This document shows, in pieces, positions 26,346 through 40,000 of a stretch of DNA of 64,000 nt. The stretch covers positions 12,387,251 through 12,451,250 of the forward strand of contig NC_087178.1 of assembly GCF_035594125.1 (NCBI RefSeq). The letters are read 5' to 3'. A model generated the notes under the pieces. The model was given only the letters and a program-made list of their open reading frames with translations, had not been told where the DNA came from and searched no databases. This stretch comes from Scylla paramamosain (lineage: Eukaryota > Arthropoda > Malacostraca > Decapoda > Portunidae). The stretch's first letter is position 1. Each line of letters opens with the position of its first letter. The position numbers and the translations under genes were made by a program.

Positions 26346-27117
26346 CCGACAAATGATATGTATTCTTTCTTGACAGCCAAAGAACTATACAGTAACACCT
26401 CACATTCTGACTCTGAGTAATGTTATAAGCCATGAGGTATAGCTTATGTCTAGAATATGAATAGTTATTTTCAATTACATACAAATATGAAAGTTTTTCT
26501 TAAAAAAAAAGTTTCATTTCATTACACTGATGATGAGGCCCATTATATGTGATTTGCTATTGAGGTATGGTACGTGTTAAAATGTGATTATTTGATTTAT
26601 TTCCAATGAAACACTAATCTGTGAAAGATCATTTATTTGAATTTCTCAATATTAATGAAATATAGAAATGATGCATAAAGTGTACATTTTATCTCAAGGG
26701 ACAGATATTAGATCTCAAAATGTACGATAACTTGTACGATATTTCTTTAATAACAGTACCATAATTTTGTCATGAAAACAATAATTTTGAGGTCCCTGTA
26801 CGATAATATTGTGTTCAGAATCTGGCAACCCTGCGTGGGTGCCGCATTGGTAGAAGTTCCTTGGCTCAAAATACTCACTGCGCCATGGTAGGTGAGGTAG
26901 ATGTCGGGACAGGACAGCCAGGAAGTTGCAGGTTCTTTATAGAAACACGTACAGATTGTGGTTTCTATAGTGAGGCCAGGAACAAAAGAATAATGCAGTG
27001 ACAGACCCTGAGTGCGTGGCTGCCTCGGAAGCACCAGCCAGACTGAGGATTACAAGGTTGCCAAGCGTACAATAAGTGGAGGTACAATATGAAACATGGT
27101 GCAGTACATTACATAAC
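26346..27117. other. No gene; 3' flank of the hAT fossil
   Basis: AT-rich DNA, probably the 3' untranslated part of the hAT element up to 26833, then unique DNA. No exon is supported. Confidence 0.5.
26812..26833. repeat. Candidate right terminal repeat of the hAT element
   Basis: Read inward on the minus strand this begins CAGGGTTGCCAGATTC, a common style of hAT terminus. No matching left terminus was found on the other side of the transposase, so the assignment is tentative. Confidence 0.4.
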
Positions 27118-27850
27118 CACAGTTCCCTTTTCTTCATTGACACTCAACTGTCTCCCTCATCTACACTGAACACCCTCAGTCTGTCCTTTTCTTATAATCT
27201 AGACAGGAAGCTTCACATCTCATCTCTAGCTAAAACAGCTTCTATGAAGTTAGGCGCTCTGAGACGTCTCCGCCAGTTTTTTTTTCACTCCTCCAGCTGT
27301 TAACTCTATACAAGGACCTTATCCGTTCATGTATGGAGTATGCTTCACATGTCTGGGGGCTTCCGCTCATACCGCTCTTTTAGACAGGGTGGAATCAAAA
27401 GCTTTTCGTCTCATCAACTCTTCTCCTCTAACTGACTGTCTTCAGCCTCTTTCTCATCGCCACAATGTTGCATCTCTAGCTGTCTTCTACCGCTATTTTC
27501 ATGCTAACTGCTCTTCTGATATTGTTAACTGCGTGTCTCCCCTTCTCCCGCGATCTCGCTGCACAAAACTTTTTTCTTTCTCTTACTCATATTCTGTCCA
27601 CCTCTCTAATCCAAGAGTTAACCAGTATTCGTAATCATTCATCCCTTTCTCTGGTAAACTCTGGAACTCTTTGCCTGCTCCTGTATTTCCACCTTCCTAT
27701 GACCTGAACTCCTTCAAAAGGAAGGTTTTAAAGACACTTATCGTTCAGTTTTTAAGTACCGCTTCGGACACTTTTCTGGGATTGGTATCTCAGTGTTTTT
27801 TTTTTTTTTTTTTTTTTTTTGCCCTTGGTCGGTGGCCCTCCTACATAGAA
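27118..27850 (+). mobile_element. Jockey-like LINE family A, 3' fragment
   Basis: This encodes the C-terminal tail of the family A reverse transcriptase over several frames: SSLAKTASMKLGALRRLRQF, LDRVESKAFRLINSSPLTDC, FYRYFHANCSSD. The element's 3' UTR motif GCCCTTGG and a poly(T) stretch follow at 27797-27822. It is colinear with 32.0-32.7 kb and the minus-strand copy at 34.8-35.6 kb, and is truncated at the 5' end. Confidence 0.85.
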
Positions 27851-27884
27851 AGAAAAAAAATTCTCGGTATCACGCGTCTACATT

Positions 27885-28120
27885 CTACCCATTATTAAAT
27901 CAAGAACTCTTATAAATCATGTCTTTTACTCGCGCACATCAACAATATCAAACCACTACCCACGACCTCCCCGCTACCAACAATATCAAGGTACTACCAG
28001 GTCATCCAGAACAGCCACCACCACACCAAGCTTCTCATCTGATCAAGCGGTGGCAAGCATCATCAACTGAGGCAATCATCATCTCAACAGACGCGGCAAG
28101 TATTTCATCAATCTAAAACA
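27885..28120 (+). repeat. Dispersed repeat, candidate LTR fragment
   Basis: This is similar to 45.79-46.03 kb: shared phrases include CACTACCCACGACCTCC, the CGCACATATCAAC-like start and the terminal CATCAA.CT.AAACA. Both copies stop at the same point, which suggests an element end ending in CA. See the longer copy at 45262-46037. Confidence 0.5.
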
Positions 28121-28183
28121 GTGTGGTCAAGATCAGCATCATCTAGAGACAGTTGTGGCAAGGGAAACCAAGATTCTCTCTCC

Positions 28184-28184
<1 letters not shown>

Positions 28185-28274
<90 letters not shown>

Positions 28275-28278
28275 TATT
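28185..28278. repeat. (TA)n microsatellite
   Basis: About 94 bp, with one C interruption near the right end. Confidence 0.96.
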
Positions 28279-30384
<2,106 letters not shown>

Positions 30385-32720
30385 CAGCCTGCCCTCTAAA
30401 GACAACTCTCTTTCTCAACATAACATTACAAACACCTAATAACACACACACACACACACACACTTCACTCGAAATTTCAAAATTATCATGGCGACTCCTA
30501 CACCAGCCTTCAAGTCCCCATCTGGGGAGGTGACCACAAATGTCCCCAGGTCGGACTCTACTTCTGACAACGAACCTAAGTGTCTTAACATCCCCCTCAA
30601 CTTTTTTCTTCATTAACTTCTGCAACACCCTACTCGTATTCCTGACCGTCTTGAAGATACGCCCAAAATTTGACCTAAACCTTCCAAACCTTGGTTTAAT
30701 ACAGCTTGGTCTCGTGCTATACATGATAAAGAGGTGGCCCACAAAGGTACTTAAGCCTTCCATCACAAGAATCTCATGCACTTTATATTTCTGCCCGGAA
30801 CCATGCCAAGTCTGTTCTCCAACTAGCCAAAAACTCCTTCATTAACAGTGTCAAAATCTTTCAAGATCTAACTCCCCTCGTGACTTCTGGCATCCAGCCA
30901 AAAATATCTCCAATAACTTTGCTTCTTTTTCTTTCCCTCCTTTATTTCAACCAGATGGCACCACTGCTATCACATCTATCTCTAAAGCTGAACTCTTCGC
31001 TCAAACCTTTGCTAAAAACTCTACCTTGGACCTTGAACGATTCAGGGATTGTTCCTCCCTCTCCTCCACCCTCTGACTACTTTATGCTACCTATTAAAAT
31101 TCTTCACAATGATGTTTTCCATGCCCTCGCTGGCCTAAACCCTCGGAAGGCTTATAGACCTGATGGGGTCCCTCTTATTGTTCTCCGAAACTGTGCCTCC
31201 GTGCTTGCACCTTGCCTAGTCAAACTCTTTCAGCTCTGTCTGTCAACATCTACCTTTCCTTCTTGCTGGAGGTTTGTCTACATTCAGCCTGTTCCTAAGA
31301 AGGATGACCGTTCTAATCCCCTAAAATACCGTTCTATTGCTTTAATTTTCTGCCTATCTAAGGTTTTTTAATCTATCCTCAACAGGAAGATTCTTAAACA
31401 TCTGTCACATCACAACCTTCTTTCTGATCACCAGTATGGGTTCCATCAAGGCCGCTCTACTGGTGATCTTCTGGCTTTCCTTATTGAGTCTTGGTCATCC
31501 TCTTTTAGAAATTTTGGTGAAACTTTTGCTGTTGCCTTGGATATGTCAAAAGCTTTTGACAGAATCTGGCACAAAGCTTTGATTTCCAAAGTACCCTCCT
31601 TCAGCTTCTATCCTTCTCTCTGTAACTTCATCTCAAGTTTCCTTTCTGACCGTTCTATTGCTGCTGTGGTAGACGATCACTGTTCTTCTCCTAAATCTAT
31701 TAACAGTGGTATTCCTCAGGGTTCTATCCTGCCACCCACTCTCATCTTATTATACATCATTGACCTTCCAAACCAAACTTCTTGTCCTTTCCAGTCCTAC
31801 GCTGATGTTACCACCCTGCACTTTTCCCCGTCTATTCATAGACGTCCAACCCTTCAGGAAGTAAACATTTCACGCAGGGAAGCCACAGAACGCCTGACTT
31901 CTGATCTTTCTAAAATTTCTGATTGGGGCAGAGCAAACTTGGTATTGTTCAATGCCTCAAAAAACTCAATTCCTCCATCTGTCAACTCGGCACAACCTTC
32001 CAAACAACTATTCCCTCTTCTTCAGTGACACTCAGCTGTCACCCTCACCCTACACTGAACTTCCTCGGTCTGTCCTTTACTTATAATCTGAACTGGAAAC
32101 TTACATCTCATCTCTAGCTAAAACAGCTTCTATGAAGTTAGGTGTTCTGAGACGTCTCCGCCAGTTTTTCTCACTCCCCCAGCTGCTAACTCTGTACATG
32201 GGCCTTATCCGTCCATGTATGGAGTATGCTTCACATGTCTGGGTGGGGTTCCACTCATATCCCTCTTCTAGATAGGGTAGAATCAAAACCTTTTCGTCTC
32301 ATCAACTCCTCTTCTCTAACTGACTGTCTTCAGTCTCTCTCTCATCGCCGCAATGTTGCATCTCTAGCTGTCTTCTACCGCTATTTTCATGCTAACTGCT
32401 CTTCTGATTTTGTTAACTGCATGCCTCCCCTCCTCCCGCAGCCTCGCTACACAAGACCTTCTTTCTCTTACCCCTATTCTGTCCACCTGTCTAATGCAAG
32501 AGCTAACCAATATTCTCAATCATTCATCCCTTTCTCTGGTAAACTCTGGAACTCCCTGCCAGCTTCTGTATTTCCACCTCCCTATGACTTGAGTTCCTTC
32601 AAGAGGGAGATTTCTAGACACTTATTCTTCAATTTTTGACTGCGGCTTTGGACCCTTTTCTGGGACTGGCATCTCAGTGGGCTTTTTTTTTTTTTTATTG
32701 AATTTTTGTTGCCCTTGGCC
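30385..32720 (+). mobile_element. Jockey-like LINE family A, 5' end to 3' end with deletion
   Basis: This copy starts with the family 5' UTR (CACAGCCTGCCCTCTAAAG) and a start codon at 30488 (protein beginning MATPTPAFKSPSGE). It then jumps at about 30625 from NFFFINFC directly to the post-endonuclease spacer, so most of the endonuclease is deleted. The RT follows: MDMSKAFDRIWHKAL (motif A), NSGIPQGSILPPTLILLYI (motif B) and SYADVTTLHF, where the second catalytic Asp is Val. C-terminal motifs LDRVESKPFRLINSS and FIPFSGKLWNSLPASVF follow. It ends in a T-rich and GCCCTTGGCC 3' UTR. Stops at several points make it inactive. Confidence 0.88.
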
Positions 32721-32734
32721 AATAAACAATATGT

Positions 32735-33091
32735 ATGTACTATGACCGAAGTATAGGAAGATGAATATTATTACTTGAAAGTGGACCTTACGAAAAGTAT
32801 GGGAAAATGAACCGTATGATCAAAGTATAAGAAAATGAATATAGTTACTCAAAAATTTACCTTATTGAAAGTTATAGGAAAATGAACAGTATGATCGAAG
32901 TATTGGAAAATAAATATTATAGCAACGGAAGCCTTGTTGGGGCAAAAGGTCGCTCTAACATCACGCGTATATTATGAGGTGTAGAAAACGGGAATGGACG
33001 GAAGCAGACAGAGACAAGCTAGACAGAGCTGTCAGACCGAAGAGGGTCAAGATGGGCAAGCCGCCTGTCACAGTACCAGTAAGTAGAGCCA
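32735..33091. repeat. Dispersed repeat, copy 2
   Basis: This second copy of the 9840-10240 repeat shares TTATAGCAACGGAAGCCTTG, AAAAGGTCGCTCTAACA, TATTATGAGGTGTAG and the terminal CAGTACCAGTAAGTAGAGCC. Both copies end at the same base, so this is a discrete element. Confidence 0.75.
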
Positions 33092-33482
33092 GACAGTTGT
33101 AATGCAGTCAGAGTAAAAATGTTGGTGTTATATATTGACAAAGAGATATTGAGCACGTGTAGGATGCGTTTCCTCATTGAATATTAGTTGCGAGGCTCGT
33201 GTAGGATGTGATTTTTCATTGATTATTAAATATGAAGGTGATCTGAATCGGAAGTGTAATGTAAATTGTTCGAGATATTTAATGAAATTCATTTGAAGAG
33301 AGATGAAACAGTTTTCGTAGTTTTTCGTTGTTGTCGGAAGTCGTATATGATCGTCTGAGTGTAAATATATGTAAATAATACAAATTAAGTAAAGATTATA
33401 AAAACTTAAAAGCGTTCCCTTGATACCCACAAAAGCCAGTCTTATAGATTAGGGACGCAGTAAGATCGTGCAACATGGAAGC
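33092..33482. other. No gene; ~60-bp tandem duplication
   Basis: The phrase CGTGTAGGATG followed by TCATTGA.TATTA occurs twice in tandem near 33155-33235. No supported exon. Confidence 0.5.
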
Positions 33483-33541
33483 ACGACATATGTGTTGTCT
33501 TGCAAATGGTTTTTACTCTGAAAAGAATAACCACTGCCAGT

Positions 33542-33614
<73 letters not shown>
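33483..33614. repeat. (CT)34 with conserved flank, inverted partner at 34.4 kb
   Basis: The (CT)n array spans 33547-33614. Its left flank (TTGTCTTGCAAATGG ... ACCACTGCCAGTTGAA) recurs in inverted orientation beside the (GA)n array at 34353-34424. The microsatellite and its flank were therefore copied as a unit. Confidence 0.8.
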
Positions 33615-33619
<5 letters not shown>

Positions 33620-33783
33620 AAAACTTATATTCATGAATGATATTTTCATAGTAAGAGAACAGAAGCTGAATTTGGTTGTATTTCCTGAATAAGAAACAAT
33701 TGCTTCTCCTTCCCTTGTAAAGAAAGGTGTGGTGGTGGTGACCTCAGACGCCGGGAGTCTTATCTCAGGGGAGGATTAAGAAA

Positions 33784-33824
<41 letters not shown>

Positions 33825-34349
33825 TTGAGGAACGTTGTGTAGGTTGATATACTTTATTGAAGTAGGGTGAGGCTTGATACTGTACTGTACACCTCAGAGG
33901 CGGCCAGGTGATGGTGGCTGGAAAAGGGGTTGGAGAATGAGGTGAGGGGACGTGACTTTAAAACTGTTTCACACCTGTGAGAGGAATGGACAGGTGACAG
34001 GAGAGTGGTTGGATGCGTGGTGAACGAGGCGAGGCAGCGAAGGGAAAACCAGGGTCTGGAGTCATTTTGCCTGTCTTTATTTTGTTATTTCTTTCTTTGT
34101 CTCTTTTCAATTTCATTTGTATAGTTTAACATCCACACACCCGCATATATTCTCTCTCAGTGTTGCGCAGGGTAGGGGAACTGACCGAAACCGCATTAGA
34201 AAAAGTGACTTAAGGACAACAGGTGAAAATGTATTGCACAAACAACGAAACTGTAGGAAAACTTTAGGGACAGTGACATACTGGTGTTTCACAATCTGGA
34301 GAATTTCACCATCAGTTTGGAAGACACAAGCAGTGAAGAAGACAAATGA

Positions 34350-34352
<3 letters not shown>
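33615..34352. other. No gene; (GT)n array at 33790-33822
   Basis: Unique DNA between the inverted (CT)n and (GA)n pair. No exon, RNA or transposon domain recognised. Confidence 0.5.
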
Positions 34353-34427
<75 letters not shown>

Positions 34428-34500
34428 AACTGGCAGTGGTTATTCCATTTATAGTAAAATCCAAGAAAAATCCTTATTTGCAAGACAATACATATATAAA
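34353..34500. repeat. (GA)36 with conserved flank
   Basis: The (GA)n array at 34353-34424 is followed by TTCAACTGGCAGTGGTTATTC and GCAAGACAATACATAT, the inverted counterpart of 33483-33546. Confidence 0.8.
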
Positions 34501-34551
34501 AGATAAATAGATCTCACATTAAAATATATAGCTCTTTATCAGAATAAGACA

Positions 34552-34666
<115 letters not shown>

Positions 34667-34770
34667 TTGTCACCTCACCTCATCAGCCAATCAGTGAACT
34701 GCAGGTGGAGCCTATTTTATGGTAGGTGCCAGAGGTGGAGCTCCTGCCTTCACGGCAAGTTGTACCCTGT

Positions 34771-34782
34771 AGTAGTAGTAGC

Positions 34783-34832
<50 letters not shown>
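34771..34832. repeat. (AGT)n array, left of inserted LINE
   Basis: About 20 AGT units. The same motif resumes at 35963, on the far side of a minus-strand LINE. Confidence 0.95.
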
Positions 34833-35962
34833 ATTTTTTTTTTTTTTTTTTTTTTTTGTAGGAAGGACACTGGCCAAGGGCAACAAAAATCCAATAAAGA
34901 AATATGCCCAGTGAAATGCCAGTCCCATAAAAGGGTTAAAGCAGTGGTCAATAATTGATGAATAAGTGTCTTGAAACCTCCTTCTTGAAGGAATTCAAGT
35001 CATAGGAAGGTAGAAATACAGAAGCAGGCAGGGAGTTCCAGAGTTTATCAGAGAAAGGGATGAATGATTGAGAATACTGGTTAAGTCTTGCCTTAGAGAG
35101 GTGGACAGAATAGGGGTGAGAGAAAGAAGAAAGTCTTGTGCAGCGAGGCCGCGGGAGGAGGGGAAACATGCAGTTAGCAAGATCAGAAGAGCAGTTAGCA
35201 TGAAAATAGCGGTAGAAGACAGCTAGATATGCAACATTACGGCGGTGAGAGAGAAGCTGAAGACAGTCAGTTAGAGGAGAGGAGTTGATGAGACGAAAAG
35301 CTTTTGATTCCACCCTGTCTAGAAGAGCAGTATGAGTGGAACCCCACCCAGACATGTGAAGCATACTCCATACATGGACGGATAAGGCCCTTGTACAGAG
35401 TTAGCAGCTGGGGGGGGTGAGAAAAACTGGCGGAGACGTCATAGAAGCTGTTTTAGCTAGAGATGAGATGTGAAGTTTCCAGTTCAGATTATAAGTAAAG
35501 GACAGACCGAGGATGTTCAGTGTAGAAGAGGGGGACAGTTGAGTGTCACTGAAGAAGAGAGGATAGTTGTCTGGAAGGCTGTGTCGAGTTGATAGATGGA
35601 GGAATTGAGTTTTTGAGGCATTGAACAATACCAAGTTTGCTCTGCCCCAATCAGAAATTTTAGAAAGATCAGAAGTCAAGCGTTCTGTGGCTTCCCTGCG
35701 TGAAATGTTTACCTCCTGAAGGGTTGGACGTCTATGAAAAGACGTGGAAAAGTGCAGGGTGGTATCATCATCGTAGGAGTGGATAGGACAAGAAGTTTAG
35801 TTTAGAAGATCATTAATGAATAATAAGAAGAGAGTGGGTGACAGGACAGAACCCTGAGGAACACCACTGTTAATAGATTTAGGAGAAGAACAGTGACCGT
35901 CTACCACAGCAGCAATAGAACGGTCAGAAAGGAAACTTGAGATGAAGTTACAGAGAGAAGGA
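34833..35962 (-). mobile_element. Jockey-like LINE family A, 3' half, poly(A)-tailed
   Basis: Read on the minus strand, the copy starts inside the RT (FYPSLCNFISSFLSDRSIAA, then a proline-glutamine-glycine motif B). Motif C is altered to DDDTTLHF. It continues through SKISDWGRANLVLFNASKTQ and LDRVESKAFRLINSSPLTDC to LWNSLPASVFLP. It ends with TTGCCCTTGGCCAGTGTCC and a poly(A) tail (poly(T) at 34833-34857). The C-terminal 138-codon frame is open. Both sides are (AGT)n, so it inserted into a trinucleotide array. Confidence 0.88.
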
Positions 35963-36012
<50 letters not shown>

Positions 36013-36045
36013 ATACTAGTACTAGTAGTAGTGGTGGTGGTGGTG
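35963..36045. repeat. (AGT)n then (GGT)n array, right of inserted LINE
   Basis: AGT units continue from the LINE 5' junction and shift to GGT at about 36031. GGT/AGT-rich degenerate sequence follows to 36165. Confidence 0.93.
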
Positions 36046-36390
36046 GTGGTGGTACACTGTAGAGGCAGCAGCAGCAGTAATGGTAGTGGTGGTGGTGGTA
36101 GTAGTGATGGTAGTGGTAGTGATGGTGTTTGTGGTTATGGTATTAGTGGTGGTGGTGGTGGTGGAAGAGAACAGGGAAGGGGATACATTCCCTTAAAAAT
36201 TAGTAAAAAGTAAATAAACATGCCGACCACTGAGAGTATTTGTCGACGTAATGCCACATTCTACAAATTGTTTCAGACAAGAAACCAGTATTTTTGTAAC
36301 TACAGCTATAGCCGTTTTTTGTTGTTGTTTTTTTTTTTAACTTTTAATAAAAAAAAAAATCATCTCTAGTTCATAACATTAGTATCTGAT

Positions 36391-36421
36391 CAGTTCACAC
36401 ACATGCAATGTGTATGAACTG
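36391..36421. repeat. 14-bp stem hairpin
   Basis: CAGTTCACACACAT pairs with ATGTGTATGAACTG around a 3-base loop, with one mismatch. Role unknown. Confidence 0.7.
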
Positions 36422-36636
36422 AGCAAGTAACACCTGGCCATCCCATTGTACGGTGTGCATACTCTGCACCGAAATATTTAGTCTAACTCCACTCCTGGAC
36501 ATTAAACAAGACCATAAAAAATCACCATCATCTACACAGGTACCATCACGTCCATCACCACTCACATCGCCTTCCCTGATGAGCACATTGCCTCACATGT
36601 AATTCTTCTCCCTGTAATTCTCATCTTCCTTAATAA

Positions 36637-36790
36637 GAAAATATAGCCACACGGACAACATATTTAAAGCATTTAATTTAAAAACAAAGACGATATACAC
36701 TGTAGATCTCTAAGTAAAAAAGAAAAAATGACAAGGAAGATCACGTTTTCCTTCCATGACAACGACATACTTGGGTAGGGAAAGTGTATA
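36637..36790. repeat. Direct repeat upstream of the secreted-protein gene
   Basis: This matches 37987-38140 (inside intron 2 of the next gene). Shared phrases are AAGAAAATATA, TTTAAAAACAAAG, TACACTGT and AAAATGACAAGGAAGAT followed by ACGTTTTCCTT. The copies flank exons 1 and 2 about 1.35 kb apart. Confidence 0.8.
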
Positions 36791-36871
36791 AAGCTAAAAG
36801 ATCCTTCTGTTTCCCTAGTTTCGAATTACTTTGATTACACTTTCCTGCATCATCAAATGATTTTTTAGTGT

Positions 36872-36876
<5 letters not shown>

Positions 36877-36944
<68 letters not shown>
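36877..36944. repeat. (GA)34 microsatellite
   Basis: A pure array about 45 bp upstream of the conserved promoter module. Confidence 0.96.
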
Positions 36945-36946
<2 letters not shown>

Positions 36947-36987
36947 CGTACACACATACATTTGAATACAACTCGAAAAGGTAGCGG

Positions 36988-37081
36988 TGCATTACTTCAC
37001 CTCAGGAAGAGAATGGTCGTCGCAATGCATGATTAATATTGTTTATACTTGACACCTGCTCTCCTCAGCAACACTGTCAGT
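36988..37081 (+). promoter_or_regulatory. Promoter of the acidic-repeat secreted gene
   Basis: A module TGCATTACTTCACCTCAGG (36988) lies 105 bp before the ATG. The two paralogues carry the same module at 107 and 106 bp (42522 and 55978). A TATA-like TTATAC is at 37043-37048, and an exact arthropod initiator TCAGT is at 37077-37081, about 34 bp further on. The predicted 5' UTR is only about 14 bases. Confidence 0.6.
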
Positions 37082-37092
37082 GGCCACTCAAC

Positions 37093-40000
37093 ATGAAGGC
37101 TTTGGTGAGTACAGGCACATACTCAGTTTCAGATTTCTTGTGTTGGTCGTAGAAATTTCACCATAAAAGTTCATTTTGAAACATGCAGTAGCTTTCAATA
37201 ACTTGCATTACAAAGTACTTACACAGAATCACCTGTCTATCTTCGAAGAAAAATCAGCTAATGGAGATGTAAAATTTGTGATAACTATGGAAATGAGCAC
37301 TAGAACACAAGGAAAGATACGTGCATATTCAAGTGAGGAAGAGAAAACGTACAAAAACTTCGGAGTAGAAATACTAAATTAGATTAATAGTAATGTGTAT
37401 ACATGTTTACGAAACAGTGAGTCTTTGATCCTGGAATACACTTGTATTACAGTGTTTCCTCTCAGGTCTTTCTCATCGTGGTGACCATCACTGCCGTCCT
37501 TAGCAGGCCAAGCATACCAACAACCCACAGCCCCTCGCAGCCACCTTCCTCTCATAGAAGTAACTATCCTATATTGAGAAATCAAATAAGGGGATGGTAC
37601 TATCTTCCGTCGTACGGCAGACTGGCGGGATGGTTTTATCCAGCACCATACAGCTATGTTATGGGAAGATACTATTATCCACTAATTAGCAACAAACTGG
37701 GGACGTGGTACTGCTATCCTTACGGTGAGATCAATTTATACTCCAGTTCTTAGAATCTATCAATATCATCCCTGTTGACAAAGGGCTTAAGTTACCCAGT
37801 CAGTCTGGCTATCGGTTTATTTATATATTTTTATTTTTATTTATTTATTTATGTAATTATTTATTTATTTATTTATTCATTTATTTATTTATTTATTTTT
37901 AGTCACGAAAGTCTCTCATTTTCTATGGTTTGATATTGTGCTTCCATATAATAGTGAAGTGTAGCTCTCTTACTGTGTTGTCTAACAAAGAAAATATAAG
38001 CGCACAGACCGCACAATTAAAACATTTTCTTTAAAAACAAAGGCTACGTACACTGTTGCTCTCTTAGTTAGAAAGAAAAGAAAATGACAAGGAAGATTAC
38101 GTTTTCCTTTCCCTCTCCTGGTAGCGAAATACTTGCGTCCCTTCGGAAGAAAGGGAATGAAGGTAAGAGGATCATGATGTGTGTTGACTGTCTGCCTCTC
38201 TCTTAACCTAAGGTAATTAAAAACAAAACCTTAAAAAGAGTGATCAGCAACGAATATTCATATTTACTTATCTCTCTTTCCTCTCCTACAGACAGTACTC
38301 ACTACAGCTTAGTCTTCCAATCACATGTCGACGAGGACACGATGAAGCAGACCGCTCAGAGCCCTCCCACCTTGAAGCCCGTAATTGAGAGCACTGGAAA
38401 GAATGGTGACATGGCCCCAGACAAATTCACTGAAAGCACTTTGCAAAATTATGCCAACTATCCTACAACAGAAATTGGGGTTGTTGAAAAACATATGACT
38501 GAGAAGCCTGCTAATGTAGCTACTCTGAGGCTTCCCATCATTACTCCTGAATACATCACTAAGAACAATACCGTGAATAATTTTGTTGGGGATCGTTTTG
38601 CCGGAAAGGTTGGTGACTCGTCGACTGACAAGGGGTCAGAGACGACGGTGGAATATACCGTTAAGAAGCATACTACTGATATTACCATTCTAGACACAGA
38701 CCAAAAGACTGAGAACTTAATAAGCCCGAAATTGACTAATATTCTTAAAAACATATTTCCTTTAAATTCTCCGGCTGCCGAAAAAAAAGCTCCAAAAGAG
38801 GCTGCTGAGAATGCTGCTCCTAAGAAAGTTGAAGAGAATGTTCCTGTGGAGGTCACTGTGAGGGTTTCCGAGAAAGGAGTTTCTGAGGAGATTAAAAAGA
38901 AGGCTAATGAAAAGGATGCTCCTGAGGCAGTAAAGAAGTATACGCCTCAGGCTGTGGATAAGGAGGATCTTAATGAGGCTACTAAAAAGACTCTACCGAA
39001 GGAGGCTTCTGAGGTTGTTATCGATAATGCTACTGAGAAGGATGTTACTGAGAAAGTTATAAAGACAGGTGCTCGGAAGGACGCTCCTAAGGAAGCTAAA
39101 GAGAAGGATGATATGAAAAATATTCCAAAAGAGGCAACTAAGAAGGATGCTTCTGAGAAGGCTGTGAAGAAGAGTGCTCCAAATGGGGCTCCAGAACAGG
39201 ATACTCTTCAGGATGCAGCAGAAAATTATAGTGCTAAGGAGGCGCCGGAGATAGGTGTACCAAAAGACTCTGACGACAATGTTTTTAAGGATGCTGCGAA
39301 GAAGGGTGCTCCTAATGATATTACAGAGAATGATATTCCTAAGAAAATCCCGGAGATGGATGCTCTTGAGAAGGATATAGAGAAAAAAGCTTCTGAGAAG
39401 GTCCCAGAGATGAACAACCCTATGGAGACCTCGGAGGAGGAGCTGCCAGAGATGGATGCTGCTGAGGAGGCTCCAAAAAAGGATATTCTTGAGGATGCTC
39501 CAGAGAATGCCATTCCTGAGGATGCTCCTCAGAATGTTCCTGAGAAAGATGTTCCTGAGGATATTCCACAGAATATTCCTGAGAAAGATGCTCCCGAAGA
39601 TGCTCCTCAGAATGTTCTTGAGAAAGATGCTCCTGAGGATGTTCCTGAGAAGGAAGCTTCTGAGGATGTTCCTGAGGATGGTCGTGAGAAGGATAGTCCT
39701 GAGAAGGATGCTCCTAAGGATGCTCCTGAGAAGGAAGCTTCTGAAAAGGAAACTCCTGAGAAGGATGCTCCTGAGGATGCTCCTGAAAAAGATGTTCCTG
39801 AGGAAGCTCCTGAGACGGATGCTCCTGAGAAGGATGCTTCTGAGGATGCTCCTGAAAAGGAAGCTCCTGAGGATGCTCCTGAGAAGGATATTCCTGAAGA
39901 TGCTCCTGAGAAGGATGCTCCTGAGAAGGAAGCTCCCGAGAAGGATACTCCTGAGAAGGATGCTCCTGAGAAGGATGCTCCTGAGAAGGAAGCTCCCAAG

